DNA of 64,000 nucleotides from Acidovorax sp. SRB_14 (GCF_012932145.1 NZ_MWOK01000006.1:1-64000); one strand, 5' to 3'. Shown: positions 18,603-27,966, counted from the first letter of the stretch. The notes: generated by a model from the sequence alone, not told the origin. Numbers and translations are program-made.

Positions 18603-19565
18603 GTGCTGCACCAGCGCAACCCCCAACTCAACCGCCACGGCGAGCTGATCCACCTGCTGTCCATCGAGGGCCTGCCGCGCGACATCGTCACGCACATCCT
18701 CGACACCGCCGCGAACTTCGTCAGCGTCAACGACCGCGAGGTCAAGAAGGTGCCGCTCCTGCGCGGCAAGAGCGTGTTCAACCTGTTCTTCGAGAACAGC
18801 ACGCGCACGCGCACCACGTTCGAGATCGCGGCCAAGCGGCTGTCGGCCGACGTGCTCAACCTCGACATCGCGCGCAGTTCGGCGAGCAAGGGCGAGTCGC
18901 TGCTCGACACCATCGCCAACCTCTCGGCGATGGCGGCCGACCTGTTCGTGGTGCGCCACAGCGAGTCGGGCGCGCCCTACCTGATCGCCCAGCACGTCGC
19001 GCCACATGTGCACGTGATCAACGCCGGCGACGGCCGCCATGCCCACCCCACGCAGGGGCTGCTGGACATGTACACCATCCGCCACTACAAGAAGGACTTC
19101 AGCAACCTCACGGTGGCCATCGTCGGCGACGTGCTGCACTCGCGCGTGGCGCGCTCGGACATCCACGGCCTGACGACGCTGGGCTGCGCCGAAGTGCGCG
19201 TGGTCGGCCCGCGCACGCTGGTGCCGTCCGACATGGCGCAAATGGGCGTGCGCGTCTGCCACACGCTCGAGGAAGGCATCCGCGACGCCGACGTCGTCAT
19301 CACGCTGCGCCTGCAGAACGAGCGCATGAGCGGCGCGCTGCTGCCGTCGAGCCAGGAGTATTTCAAGAGCTTCGGCCTCACGCCCGAGCGCCTGCAGCTG
19401 GCCAAGCCCGACGCCATCGTCATGCACCCCGGCCCGATCAACCGCGGCGTCGAGATCGACTCCGCCGTGGTCGACGGCCCGCAGAGCGTGATCCTGCCGC
19501 AGGTCACCTTCGGCATCGCGGTGCGCATGGCCGTGATGTCCATCGTCGCCGGGAACGAAGCGTGA
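18603..19565 (+). CDS. pyrB: Aspartate carbamoyltransferase catalytic subunit
   Basis: Condenses carbamoyl phosphate with aspartate, the first committed pyrimidine step. 320 aa. [12 protein letters not shown] carries the carbamoyl-phosphate-binding STRT motif, and [12 protein letters not shown] is the C-terminal active-site loop. The start is GTG at 18603, 3 bases after the pyrR stop. An inactive dihydroorotase homologue follows, and no pyrI gene is present. This is the class A ATCase arrangement, in which the PyrC-like protein forms a dodecamer with PyrB. Confidence 0.96.
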   Translation: MLHQRNPQLNRHGELIHLLSIEGLPRDIVTHILDTAANFVSVNDREVKKVPLLRGKSVFNLFFENSTRTRTTFEIAAKRLSADVLNLDIARSSASKGESLLDTIANLSAMAADLFVVRHSESGAPYLIAQHVAPHVHVINAGDGRHAHPTQGLLDMYTIRHYKKDFSNLTVAIVGDVLHSRVARSDIHGLTTLGCAEVRVVGPRTLVPSDMAQMGVRVCHTLEEGIRDADVVITLRLQNERMSGALLPSSQEYFKSFGLTPERLQLAKPDAIVMHPGPINRGVEIDSAVVDGPQSVILPQVTFGIAVRMAVMSIVAGNEA

Positions 19566-19587
19566 CCCCGTGCGTCGCTTCGCGCCT

Positions 19588-19645
19588 TCCCCCAAGGGGG
19601 GACGCCACCGGTGGCCCGGCAAAGCCGGTTCCACGGTGGCGCTGG
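19588..19645 (+). repeat. GC-rich multi-hairpin intergenic element between pyrB and pyrC'
   Basis: Contains, in order, CCCCC-AA-GGGGG, the perfect palindrome GCCACCGGTGGC (19604-19615), CCGGC-AAA-GCCGG (19616-19628), then CCACGGTGGC, which can pair back to the palindrome. It starts about 20 bases after the pyrB stop. I recall similar strings between genes in Comamonadaceae, but only this copy is in the window. Confidence 0.5.
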
Positions 19646-19710
19646 CCTGGTGTCTGCTGCGGCGCAGACCGCGTCTGGCATGGCTGCAAGCGATGGATTT
19701 ACTCTGTTTT

Positions 19711-19754
19711 CATAGCTGCTTGCGCTTGCTGCATAAGCGCTAGAGGCCCATTTG
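19711..19754 (+). repeat. Dispersed intergenic hairpin repeat, copy 3
   Basis: CATAGCTGC, then GCGCTT/AAGCGC (19722-19740) around a 7-base loop, then TAGAGGCCCATTT. It ends 10 bases before the pyrC' ATG. Confidence 0.75.
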
Positions 19755-19764
19755 GCACCAAACC

Positions 19765-21060
19765 ATGAAGATACTGATCCAGAACGGCCGTGTGATCGAC
19801 CCGGCCAGCGGCTTCGACCAGACCTGCGACATCGCACTGGCCGCGGGCCGCATCGTCGCCATCGGCCGCGTGGCGCCCGACTTTGCGCCTTACCGCACCA
19901 TCGACGCCACGGGCTGCCTCGTGCTGCCCGGCTTGGTCGACCTGGCCGCGCGCCTGCGCGAGCCCGGCCACGAACATGAGGGCATGCTCGAGTCCGAGAT
20001 GGCGGCCGCCGTGGCCGGCGGCGTGACCAGCCTGGTCTGCCCGCCCGACACCGACCCGGTGCTCGACGAGCCCGGCCTGGTCGAGATGCTCAAGTTCCGC
20101 GCCGAGAAGCTGCACCAGGCGCGCCTGTTCCCGCTCGGCGCGCTCACGCGCGGCCTGGCCGGCGAGGTGCTGACCGAGATGGCCGAACTGACCGAGTCGG
20201 GCTGCGTCGGCTTTGGCCAGGCCGAGGTGCCGCTCTCGAGCACCCAGGTGCTGCAGCGCGCGCTGCAGTACGCCGCCACCTTTGGCTACACCGTGTGGCT
20301 GCGCCCGCAGGAGCTGCACCTGGGCCGTGGCGTGGCCGCCAGCGGCGCGCTGGCCACGCGCCTGGGCCTATCGGGCGTGCCCGTCGCGGCCGAAACGATT
20401 GCGCTGCACACCATTTTCGAGCTGCTCAAGACCACCGGCGCGCGCGTGCACCTGTGCCGCCTCAGCAGCGCCGCCGGCGTCGAGCTGGTGCGCCGCGCCA
20501 AGGCCGACGGCCTGCAGGTGACCTGCGACATCAGCATCAACACGCTGCACCTGACCGAGAACGACATCGGCTTCTTCGACAGCCGCGCACGCCTGTCGCC
20601 GCCGCTGCGCCAGCAGCGCGACCGCGACGCGCTGCGCGCGGCGCTGCTCGACGGCACCGTGGACGCGCTGGTGTCCGACCACACGCCGGTCGACGAAGAC
20701 GCCAAGACCCTGCCGTTTGCCGAGGCCGAGCCCGGCGCGACCGGGCTCGAGCTGCTGCTCTCGTTGGCGCTCAAGTGGTCGCAGGACAGCGGCGTGCCGC
20801 TGGCGCGCGCGCTGGCGGTGGTGACGAGCGCGCCGGCGCAGGTGCTGGGCAGCGCTTTGGGCACGCTGCAGGCCAGCGTCGGCCGGCTGGTCGAAGGCGG
20901 CGTGGGCGACGTCTGCATCGTCGACCCGCGCGCGGCCTGGACGGTGCAGGACGCGGCGCTGCGCAGCCAGGGCAAGCACACGCCGTTCACCGGCTACGAG
21001 CTGCCCGGCCGCGTGCGCCATACGCTGGTGGCGGGCCGGGTGGCGTTTGAGCGCGGCTGA
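19765..21060 (+). CDS. pyrC': Dihydroorotase-like protein lacking zinc ligands (PyrC'/PyrX)
   Basis: 431-aa dihydroorotase homologue. Active enzymes have HxHxR in the segment DLHVHLREPG. Here it reads DLAARLREPG, with Ala61 and Arg63 in place of the two zinc histidines. The downstream PHH region is CDI, so another metal site is missing. SDHTPVDEDAK and TGLELLL remain. In Pseudomonas, the corresponding PyrC' is inactive and is needed to assemble ATCase with PyrB. Gene order pyrR-pyrB-pyrC' supports the same structural role. A functional pyrC should lie elsewhere in the genome. Confidence 0.92.
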   Translation: MKILIQNGRVIDPASGFDQTCDIALAAGRIVAIGRVAPDFAPYRTIDATGCLVLPGLVDLAARLREPGHEHEGMLESEMAAAVAGGVTSLVCPPDTDPVLDEPGLVEMLKFRAEKLHQARLFPLGALTRGLAGEVLTEMAELTESGCVGFGQAEVPLSSTQVLQRALQYAATFGYTVWLRPQELHLGRGVAASGALATRLGLSGVPVAAETIALHTIFELLKTTGARVHLCRLSSAAGVELVRRAKADGLQVTCDISINTLHLTENDIGFFDSRARLSPPLRQQRDRDALRAALLDGTVDALVSDHTPVDEDAKTLPFAEAEPGATGLELLLSLALKWSQDSGVPLARALAVVTSAPAQVLGSALGTLQASVGRLVEGGVGDVCIVDPRAAWTVQDAALRSQGKHTPFTGYELPGRVRHTLVAGRVAFERG

Positions 21061-21093
21061 GCGCCGCGGCGCACTCGGCGCCCGGGGCCGCGC

Positions 21094-21831
21094 ATGAGGC
21101 AGCTGTGCGCCTGCTGGCGCCTGCTGCGCGTGCTCGGCCACATCGGCATCGGGCTGTGGACCGTGGCGCTGCGCTTTCCACGGCTGTCGCCCGACCAGCA
21201 GGGCGTGCATGTGCAAGCCTGGTCGATGGCGCTGCTGGGCCACCTGGGCATTGCGCTGCAGGTGCGCGGCCAGCCGCCGCTCGCCGGCCCCGTGCTGCTG
21301 GTGGCCAACCACCTCTCCTGGCTCGACATCACGGTCATGCACGCGGCGCGCCACTGCCGCTTTGTCTCGAAATCCGACGTCCAGGGCTGGCCGCTGATCG
21401 GCGCGTTGGCCACGGCCGCGGGCACGCTCTACCTCGAACGCGGCACGCGGCGCGACGCAATGCGCGTGGTGCACCAGATGGCCGACGCGCTGCGCGCCCG
21501 CGAGGTGCTGGCCGTGTTCCCCGAGGGCACGACGGGCGACGGCCGCAGCCTGCTGCCCTTCCATGCCAACCTGCTGCAGGCGGCGGTGTCGGCCGACGCG
21601 CCCGTGCTGCCGGTGGGCCTGCGCTTCGTCGACCGTGCCTCGGGCGCCGTCAGCCATGCGCCCAGCTATGCGGGCGACGAGACGCTGTTGGGCTCGATCT
21701 GGCGCACCGCATGTGCGCCGCCCCTCATGGCGGTCGTGCACTACGGTACGCCGCAGCACGCGCAGGGGCGGGACCGGCGCGCGTGGAGCGCGCACCTGCA
21801 GCGCATGGTGGACGGACTGCGCCAAGGCTGA
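21094..21831 (+). CDS. plsC: 1-acyl-sn-glycerol-3-phosphate acyltransferase (PlsC family)
   Basis: 245-aa membrane acyltransferase expected to make phosphatidate from lysophosphatidate. The catalytic motif is NHLSWLD and the glycerol-3-phosphate-binding motif FPEGTTGDG. It has an N-terminal amphipathic/hydrophobic segment. It lies 33 bases after pyrC' on the same strand, probably at the end of the pyr transcript, a frequent neighbour in this lineage. It is distinct from the YihG-like enzyme at 3698-4567. Confidence 0.85.
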   Translation: MRQLCACWRLLRVLGHIGIGLWTVALRFPRLSPDQQGVHVQAWSMALLGHLGIALQVRGQPPLAGPVLLVANHLSWLDITVMHAARHCRFVSKSDVQGWPLIGALATAAGTLYLERGTRRDAMRVVHQMADALRAREVLAVFPEGTTGDGRSLLPFHANLLQAAVSADAPVLPVGLRFVDRASGAVSHAPSYAGDETLLGSIWRTACAPPLMAVVHYGTPQHAQGRDRRAWSAHLQRMVDGLRQG

Positions 21832-21870
21832 ATCCAGTGAGTGCGGGCTCAGAGCCGTGGGCACGGAGGC

Positions 21871-22725
21871 TCAAAACGCCGCCGGCCGCCATTTCAACAA
21901 GCGTTTTTCGATCTGGCTGAGCAGGTAGTCTGCCGCCAGCGCCACCACCGCCAGCACGATCATGGCGGCAAACACGCCGCTGGCATTGAAGGCGCCTTGC
22001 GCGGTGGCGATCAGCAGGCCGATGCCTTGCTTCGCCCCCAGGAATTCGCCGACCACCGCGCCCACCAGGGCAAAGCCGAAGCTCACGTGCAGGCTGGCCA
22101 GAATCCACGACATGGCCGATGGAATCACCACCGACGTTGTGACCTGGCGCGGCGAGGCGCCGAGGATGCGCGCGTTCGCGATCAGGTATTTGTCGGCCTC
22201 GCGCACGCCCTGGAAGGCGTTGCCGAAGACGACGAAGAACACCATCACCACGGCCAGCGCCACTTTGGACGCCATGCCCAGCCCGAGCGCGATCACGAAC
22301 ACCGAGCCCAGCACCACGCGCGGGATCGAGTTGGCGATCTGGATGTAGAGGCTGAACACGTCCGACAGCAGCTTGTTGCGGCCCAGCAGGATGCCGCAAA
22401 CGATGCCGCCGATGCCGCCGATCAGGAAGCCGATCACAGTTTCCTCCAGCGTCACCGCCACCTGCACCCACAGCGGGCCTTGCGAGGTGCCGTCGCGCGT
22501 CCATTCAACGATCTGCGCCCAGATCAGCGAGGGCTGGGAGTAGAAGAACGGGTCTATCCACTTGCGGGCGGCAGCCAGTTCCCAGCCGCCGAGCACCAGC
22601 ACCAGCACCAGCACGCGCAGGCCGATGATCATGTGGCGGTAGCGGCGCATGCCGGCTTGCGCCGCGGCGGACTCGCGCGCCAGCGCCTCGTCGCTGAGAG
22701 AGGTGGGCAGGGCAAGATCGGTCAT
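21871..22725 (-). CDS. ABC transporter permease, NitT/TauT (SsuC) family
   Basis: 284-aa inner-membrane permease with about six hydrophobic segments. The BPD-transport EAA loop reads ANARILGASPRQVTTSVVIP. It is the last gene of a three-gene importer on the minus strand, 21 bases after the ATPase. The closest families move sulfonates, nitrate, taurine, aromatic acids or thiamine precursors. Sequence alone does not fix the substrate. Confidence 0.88.
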   Translation of the reverse strand: MTDLALPTSLSDEALARESAAAQAGMRRYRHMIIGLRVLVLVLVLGGWELAAARKWIDPFFYSQPSLIWAQIVEWTRDGTSQGPLWVQVAVTLEETVIGFLIGGIGGIVCGILLGRNKLLSDVFSLYIQIANSIPRVVLGSVFVIALGLGMASKVALAVVMVFFVVFGNAFQGVREADKYLIANARILGASPRQVTTSVVIPSAMSWILASLHVSFGFALVGAVVGEFLGAKQGIGLLIATAQGAFNASGVFAAMIVLAVVALAADYLLSQIEKRLLKWRPAAF

Positions 22726-22746
22726 GGAAGGCTCCGGTGGCGGGCT

Positions 22747-23568
22747 TTACTGGATCACGACCTCTTCGCGCAAATCGTCCCAGATCTGCCGGGACAGCGC
22801 GATGAACCGCGGGTCGTAGCGCACCTCGGACATGGCACGCGGGCGCGGCAGGTGGATGTCGTAGACGCGCTTGAGCCGGCCCGGGCGCGCCGACAGCACG
22901 AACACGCGGTCGGCCAGCGCGATCGCCTCGTCGATGTCGTGCGTGACGAACACCACCGAGCCACCGGTGCCCGACCACAGCTTGAGCAGCTCGTCCTGCA
23001 TCAGCGTGCGGGTCTGCATGTCGAGCGCCGAGAAGGGTTCGTCCATCAGCAAGATCTCGGGCTGGTTGATGAAGGTCTGCGCCAGCGCCACGCGCTTGCG
23101 CATGCCGCCCGAGAGCTGGTGCGGGTAGTGCTGGGCGAACTTGGACAGGCCCACGCGCTGCAGCCACTGCTGTGTGAGCGCCATGGTTTCTTTGTGGGAT
23201 TTGCCCCGGAACTGCGGGCCGGCGGCGACGTTGTTTTCGACGCTGCGCCACGGGAATACGGCGTCGGCCTGGAACACAAAGCCAATGCGCGGGTCGATGC
23301 CGGTGACCGGCTGGCCCATCACCCGCACCTCGCCCACGGTGGGGCGCAGCAGGCCGGTGACCATGTTCAGCGTGGTCGACTTGCCGCAGCCCGTCGGGCC
23401 GACGATGGCCACGAACTCGCCGCGTGCCACCGACATGCTGAAGTTGCGCAGCGCCACCGTGGCATTGCCGTCCTGCGAGATGAAGCGCAGCGACACATCG
23501 TGGAAGTCGATGGCCGATGCCGCGGCCACGCTGGCGGCCGCCGTGTCTGCGGGCAGATCGTTTTTCAT
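22747..23568 (-). CDS. ABC transporter ATP-binding protein, NitT/TauT (SsuB) family
   Basis: 273-aa ATPase. Walker A is GPTGCGKST, the signature motif LSGGMRKRVALAQ, Walker B ILLMDEPFSALD, and the H-loop VTHDIDEA. The ATG at 23568 overlaps the stop of the binding-protein gene (ATGA). The frame continues upstream, but only as a shadow of that gene. It energises the neighbouring permease. Confidence 0.92.
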   Translation of the reverse strand: MKNDLPADTAAASVAAASAIDFHDVSLRFISQDGNATVALRNFSMSVARGEFVAIVGPTGCGKSTTLNMVTGLLRPTVGEVRVMGQPVTGIDPRIGFVFQADAVFPWRSVENNVAAGPQFRGKSHKETMALTQQWLQRVGLSKFAQHYPHQLSGGMRKRVALAQTFINQPEILLMDEPFSALDMQTRTLMQDELLKLWSGTGGSVVFVTHDIDEAIALADRVFVLSARPGRLKRVYDIHLPRPRAMSEVRYDPRFIALSRQIWDDLREEVVIQ

Positions 23569-24578
23569 GGCTGCCGGGCTGTCAGGTAGGCGTTGGTGTA
23601 GGTCTTGGACAGGTCGATGTTCTTGCCCTTGACCTGTGGCTTGTAGGTGGCCAGCACCTTGAGCACGGTTTCGGGGCCGCCGACGGGCATCTTCGCGTCG
23701 GTGGTGAACATGGGCAGCGAGGCTTTGAGCGCCTGCACATACAGCTCCTTGTCGCTGCCGTAGTAGTCGCGCGGCACCAGCTCGGTGATCTGCTCGGCCG
23801 TGTGACTGTGGATGTAGGCCATGGTGCGGGCAAAGGCGCGGGCCAGCTTGCCGGCCTGCTCCGGGTGGGACGCGGCCCATGCGTTTTGCACGTAGAGGCT
23901 GGCGGCCGGGTACAGCCCGCCAATCGCCGCGTTCGTGCCCTGCTCGGTGCGCAGGTCCACCAGCACCTTGGCGTCGCCGCTCTTGAGCAGCTGCGAAACC
24001 GTCGGCTCGGTCGTCATGCCGCCCTGGATGCGGTCTTGCTTGATGGCGGCGATGAAGGTGTTGCCGGCGCCCACTGGCAGCAGCGAATAGTCCTTCGAGG
24101 CCACACCCTGGCGCGCGGCCAGGTAGCGCGTCAGAAATTCGGTCGACGAGCCCAGGCCGGTCACCCCGAGCGTCTTGCCCTTGGCATCGGCCATTGACTT
24201 GAACGTGGGGGCCGCCTTGGTCGACACCATCTCGACCTCGCCCGGCACCTTGCAGAACACGGCGATGGCCTCGATCTCCTTGCCCTTGCTCTGCAGGTCG
24301 ATGGTGTGGTCGTAAAAGCCCACCACGCCCTGCACGGCGCCGGCGATCAGCTGGTTCTCGGCGTCGACGCCAGCCGGCTGCGATTGCAGCTCCACCGCCA
24401 GTCCCTCGTCCTTGAAATAGCCCAGCGCCTCGGTCAGCTTGGCCGGCAGGTAGATGATCTTGTTGATGCCACCCACCATGATGATGAGGGGCGCATCGGC
24501 CGCCTGCGCCCACGGCGTGGCCGCGGCAAGGGCGGTGCAGAGGGCGGCGGCCAGCAGGGTACGGCGTGAGGCGGTCAT
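23565..24578 (-). CDS. ABC transporter substrate-binding protein, NMT1/SsuA-like
   Basis: 337-aa periplasmic receptor and first gene of the importer operon. A clear signal peptide (MTASRRTLLAAALCTALAAA, cleavage probable after AQA) is followed by an NMT1/THI5-like fold. GGINKIIYLPAKLTEALGYF and the hinge GVTGLGSSTEFLTRYL are visible. The ATG at 24578 is preceded by AGGAG and gives the signal peptide. It is divergent from a TctD/TctE-type two-component system, which suggests sensing of an organic acid. The substrate is unknown. Confidence 0.88.
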   Translation of the reverse strand: MTASRRTLLAAALCTALAAATPWAQAADAPLIIMVGGINKIIYLPAKLTEALGYFKDEGLAVELQSQPAGVDAENQLIAGAVQGVVGFYDHTIDLQSKGKEIEAIAVFCKVPGEVEMVSTKAAPTFKSMADAKGKTLGVTGLGSSTEFLTRYLAARQGVASKDYSLLPVGAGNTFIAAIKQDRIQGGMTTEPTVSQLLKSGDAKVLVDLRTEQGTNAAIGGLYPAASLYVQNAWAASHPEQAGKLARAFARTMAYIHSHTAEQITELVPRDYYGSDKELYVQALKASLPMFTTDAKMPVGGPETVLKVLATYKPQVKGKNIDLSKTYTNAYLTARQP

Positions 24579-24687
24579 GGTGACTCCTGGGGTGCGAGAG
24601 ACAACCTGCGCGCAGCGGCCGCAGGACGAATCCAGTCTAGAAAGCCGTACCCTTCGGCCAGCTTTCGCTGCACTGCGGCATTTGCTG

Positions 24688-24697
24688 GGGTTAACCC
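24688..24697. promoter_or_regulatory. Palindrome in the divergent ABC/two-component intergenic region
   Basis: A perfect 10-base palindrome, GGGTTAACCC, lies in the 178-base gap between the importer and the response-regulator gene. It could be an operator for the adjacent OmpR-type regulator. A single copy cannot establish this. Confidence 0.3.
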
Positions 24698-24756
24698 TGA
24701 TTCCAAGACGCTGGATGGCACCGGCTCCTAGAATCGGTCGCCGCCCCGCCCATGCC

Positions 24757-25431
24757 ATGAAGCTCCTGCTCATTGAAGACAACCTGCAGCTCGCCCACTG
24801 GCTGGCCAGCCTGCTGCGCGAGCAGGCCTTCGTGGTCGACCATGTAGCCGAGGGCGACGCCGCCGACCTGTTGCTGCTGCGGGCGCGCTACGACGTGGTG
24901 CTGCTCGACCTGAACCTTCCGCAGCTTTCGGGCAAGGCCGTGCTGCGGCGGCTGCGCGAACGCGGCGATGCCGTGCCGGTGATCATCCTGACGGCCAGTG
25001 CCTCGCTCGACCAGAAGGTGCTGTGCCTGGAGATCGGCGCCGACGACTACCTGGTCAAGCCCTTTGAAGCGAGCGAGCTGGTGGCGCGCATCAAGGCGCT
25101 GGTGCGCCGGCAAATGCCGGGCAAGACCAACGACATCGCCTGCGGCGATCTGCACTACGACCTGCGTACGCGGCAGTTCGCGCTGGCGGGCGTCGAGCTG
25201 GCGCTGCCGCCGCGCGAACGCAGCGTGCTCGAGACGCTGGTGCTGCAGGCCGGCAGCACCGTCCCCAAGCAGGTGCTGATCGACAGCATCTTTGGCCTGG
25301 ACGACGAACCCAGCGCCGATGCGCTCGAGCTCTACATCCACCGCCTGCGCAAGAAGCTCGAGGCCAGCGAGGCCACCATCATCACTCTGCGCGGCGTGGG
25401 CTACCTGCTGCGCACCCGCGATGATGGCTGA
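24757..25431 (+). CDS. tctD: OmpR-family response regulator, TctD-like
   Basis: 224-aa regulator. The receiver starts MKLLLIEDNLQLAHWL. Asp51 in LLDLNLPQLSG is the phosphosite, and Lys in YLVKPFE is conserved. The C-terminal winged helix ends LYIHRLRKKLEASEATIITLRGVGYLL when read in pieces around residues 190-220. The ATG at 24757 gives the standard N-terminus; upstream in-frame codons are spurious. It overlaps the kinase start. Its partner resembles TctE, hence the symbol, but the regulated genes may be the divergent ABC importer. Confidence 0.85.
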   Translation: MKLLLIEDNLQLAHWLASLLREQAFVVDHVAEGDAADLLLLRARYDVVLLDLNLPQLSGKAVLRRLRERGDAVPVIILTASASLDQKVLCLEIGADDYLVKPFEASELVARIKALVRRQMPGKTNDIACGDLHYDLRTRQFALAGVELALPPRERSVLETLVLQAGSTVPKQVLIDSIFGLDDEPSADALELYIHRLRKKLEASEATIITLRGVGYLLRTRDDG

Positions 25432-26872
25432 GCTGTTCGGGCCGCACGTTCGGGCCAGCCTGCGCCTGCGCCTGGCGCTGTGGCTGCTGCTGCCGCTGTC
25501 GGTGTTCGTGGCGCTGTGCGGCTATCTGAGCTGGCGCAACGCGGCGGCGGTGGCCGACTATGTGCAAGACCACGACCTTTTGTCTTCCGCCAAGGTGTTG
25601 GCCGACCGGCTGATTTGGGAAGACGACAATGTGCAGGCCAGTGTGCCGCCCTCGGCCCTGAGCCTGTTCGTATCGCCCGACCGCGACCGCGTCTTTCTGA
25701 GCGTGACCAGCGCCGCGGGCGAGCTGCTGGCGGGCTCGCCGGATTTCCCGCTGCCCGCGCAGCGCCGGCCCGAAGGCGTGGACCATGCGCAGTGGTACGA
25801 CACGCGCCTAGAGGGCCTGCCTTTGCGCGCGGTCATCACGACGCGCTCGATGTTCGACGTGGCAGGTGCGCGCGAGATCACCATTGCCGTGGGCAAGACC
25901 ACTGCCAGCCGCGACCACATGCTGCGCCGGCTGTGGTGGCCCACGATGGAGTACTTGCTGGTGGCGCTGCTGCTGGCCATTGCGCTCGCCACCCTGGCCC
26001 TGACGCTGGAGCTGCGCTCGCTCGTGCGGCTTGGCCGACAGCTGGCGCAGCGCGACCCGCTGCACCTGGACCTCGTGGTGGACGCAGGCAGCCTGCACAC
26101 CGAGCTGCGCCCGATCGCCGACACCCTCAACCACTTCGTGCAGCAGCTCAAGGCGCATTCCGAGGCACAGCGGCGCTTCATTGCCGACGCCGCCCACCAG
26201 CTGCGCACGCCGCTGGCGCTGCAGGCCTCGCAGATCGAGTACGCGCGCTACATGCGCCAGCACCGGCAGGAATGGGACACCCGGCGCGCGGACATGGATG
26301 CGCTGTGGCTGGCCATGCAGACCAGCAACCGCCGGCTGATCGATGTGACCAACAAGCTGCTGCTGCTGGCCCAGGCCGAGCACAGCGATGCCCACACCCA
26401 GCTCGAACCGGTCGATCTCGCCGCCGTGGCGCTGCGCGCCGTGGAGCAATTGGCCGCGCTGGCCGATCGCCGGCGCATCGACCTGGGACTGGACCTGGCG
26501 GCCGCGCCGGCGCACGCCCTGGTGATGGCACAGACGGCCCTGCTCGATGCGCTTGCGGCCAACCTGCTGGACAACGCGCTGCGTTATACGCAGGAGGGCG
26601 GCCGCGTCACCGTGGGGGTGCGCCGTTGGGACGCGCACGACGGTGCGGTCGTCGAGCTGTGGGTGGAGGACAACGGCCCGGGCATTGCGTCCGAGGCGCG
26701 CGAGCGCGTATTCGACAGCTTCTACCGCGCTTCGCACGACACCGAGGGCACCGGGCTGGGGCTGGCCATCGTGCAGCAGATCGCGCGCGCCTATGGCGCC
26801 AGCGTGAAACTGTCGAGCAACCCGCACGAGATCCATGGCCTGCGGGCAACGGTGCGCTTTGCTGCGGCTTGA
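25424..26872 (+). CDS. tctE: Sensor histidine kinase, TctE-like
   Basis: 482-aa kinase. One membrane helix lies near residues 15-35 and another near 180-205. The periplasmic domain between them matches the 2CSK_N type found in TctE-like kinases (DHDLLSSAKVLADRLIW, then PPSALSLFVS). The H-box is FIADAAHQLRTPLA with His258; the N-box is NLLDNALRY, and DNGPGI and GTGLGLAIV follow. An ATG three bases earlier (25421) is equally possible. The gene overlaps the regulator by 8 bases. TctE kinases typically sense tricarboxylates or related acids. Confidence 0.85.
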   Translation: MAELFGPHVRASLRLRLALWLLLPLSVFVALCGYLSWRNAAAVADYVQDHDLLSSAKVLADRLIWEDDNVQASVPPSALSLFVSPDRDRVFLSVTSAAGELLAGSPDFPLPAQRRPEGVDHAQWYDTRLEGLPLRAVITTRSMFDVAGAREITIAVGKTTASRDHMLRRLWWPTMEYLLVALLLAIALATLALTLELRSLVRLGRQLAQRDPLHLDLVVDAGSLHTELRPIADTLNHFVQQLKAHSEAQRRFIADAAHQLRTPLALQASQIEYARYMRQHRQEWDTRRADMDALWLAMQTSNRRLIDVTNKLLLLAQAEHSDAHTQLEPVDLAAVALRAVEQLAALADRRRIDLGLDLAAAPAHALVMAQTALLDALAANLLDNALRYTQEGGRVTVGVRRWDAHDGAVVELWVEDNGPGIASEARERVFDSFYRASHDTEGTGLGLAIVQQIARAYGASVKLSSNPHEIHGLRATVRFAAA

Positions 26873-26875
26873 GGC

Positions 26876-27952
26876 TCAGATCTCGCGCGCGAAGGTCACC
26901 ACGTGGTCCATCTGCGCACGGATGCCGATCCACTCGCCCAGCTCGTGGTCGTGGTGGCTGGGCACATGGGCCAGCATGGTCTGGCCGCTGGCCAGGCGCA
27001 GGGTGTAGAGGAATTCGGAGCCGCGAAACGCCTTGCGCAGGATCTGCGCTTTCACTGGCGCGTCGTCGTCGTGCACGATGTCGTCGGCGCGCAGCAGCAG
27101 GTCGCATTCGCCGCCGGGGTAGAGCGAGGGCAGGGGGCATTCGGTCAGGTTGGCCAGGTCGCCCAGGGGCGTGTGCACGACCACGCCGCTGTCCTGCTGC
27201 TCGAGCGTGGCCGGCGCGAACACGCCGTGGCCGATGAAGTCGGCGACGAAGCGCGTGTCCGGGCGGTGGTAGAGCGTGTAGGCATCGTCCCACTGGTGCA
27301 GCATGCCGTGGTGCATGACGCCGATCACGTCGCCGATGGCAAACGCTTCGAGCTGGTCGTGCGTGACGAACAGCGCCGTGGCACCGGCCTCTTTCAGGAT
27401 GCCGCGCACCTCGTGCGCCAGGCGCTCGCGCAGGTCCACGTCGAGGTTGGAGAAGGGCTCGTCGAGCAGCATCAGTTGCGGGCGCGGCGCCAGGGCCCGC
27501 GCCAGCGCCACGCGCTGCTGCTGGCCGCCCGAGAGTTCGTGCGCAAAGCGCCCCTCGCTGCCCTCGAGGCCGACGAGCTGCAGCACCTCGGCCACGCGCG
27601 CGGCCTGCTCGGCGCGCGGCAGGGTGTGAATGCCGAAGGCGACGTTGCGGCCCACGCTCAGGTGCGGGAACAGCGCGTAGTCCTGGAACACCATGCCGAT
27701 GCGCCGCTCCTCGGGCGCCAGGCTGTGCCGCGGGCTGCCCACCAGCTGCTGGCCCAGGTGGATGGTGCCGGCGCTCACGGGCTCGAGCCCGGCCACGGCA
27801 CGCAGCAGCGTGGTCTTGCCGCAGCCCGAGGGGCCGATCAGCACGCCGATATCGCCGGCGCGCAGGCCCAGCGTGACGCCGCGCACGGCCGGTTGCGCCT
27901 GTCCGGCATAGCGCACGTCGAGTTGGTTGACCGCCAAAAACATGCTTGCCAT
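26876..27952 (-). CDS. fbpC: Ferric-iron ABC transporter ATP-binding protein (FbpC-like)
   Basis: ATPase of the Fe3+/polyamine/sulfate group, 358 aa from 27952 or 355 aa from the ATG at 27943. Walker [10 protein letters not shown], signature [15 protein letters not shown], Walker [14 protein letters not shown]-loop FVTHDQLEA, then a TOBE-type C-terminal domain. It is divergent from a two-domain permease of the iron family, with a Fur-like sequence between them. No binding protein is adjacent. Iron is inferred from the permease type and the candidate Fur site. Confidence 0.82.
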   Translation of the reverse strand: MASMFLAVNQLDVRYAGQAQPAVRGVTLGLRAGDIGVLIGPSGCGKTTLLRAVAGLEPVSAGTIHLGQQLVGSPRHSLAPEERRIGMVFQDYALFPHLSVGRNVAFGIHTLPRAEQAARVAEVLQLVGLEGSEGRFAHELSGGQQQRVALARALAPRPQLMLLDEPFSNLDVDLRERLAHEVRGILKEAGATALFVTHDQLEAFAIGDVIGVMHHGMLHQWDDAYTLYHRPDTRFVADFIGHGVFAPATLEQQDSGVVVHTPLGDLANLTECPLPSLYPGGECDLLLRADDIVHDDDAPVKAQILRKAFRGSEFLYTLRLASGQTMLAHVPSHHDHELGEWIGIRAQMDHVVTFAREI

Positions 27953-27966
27953 TGTAGGGCGGGGCG

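Noticed and set aside
22747-24513. Apparent fusion of the ABC ATPase with an N-terminal extension of about 315 residues
   Set aside because: The extension is the binding-protein gene read in another frame. The ATPase has its own ATG at 23568 overlapping the previous stop.
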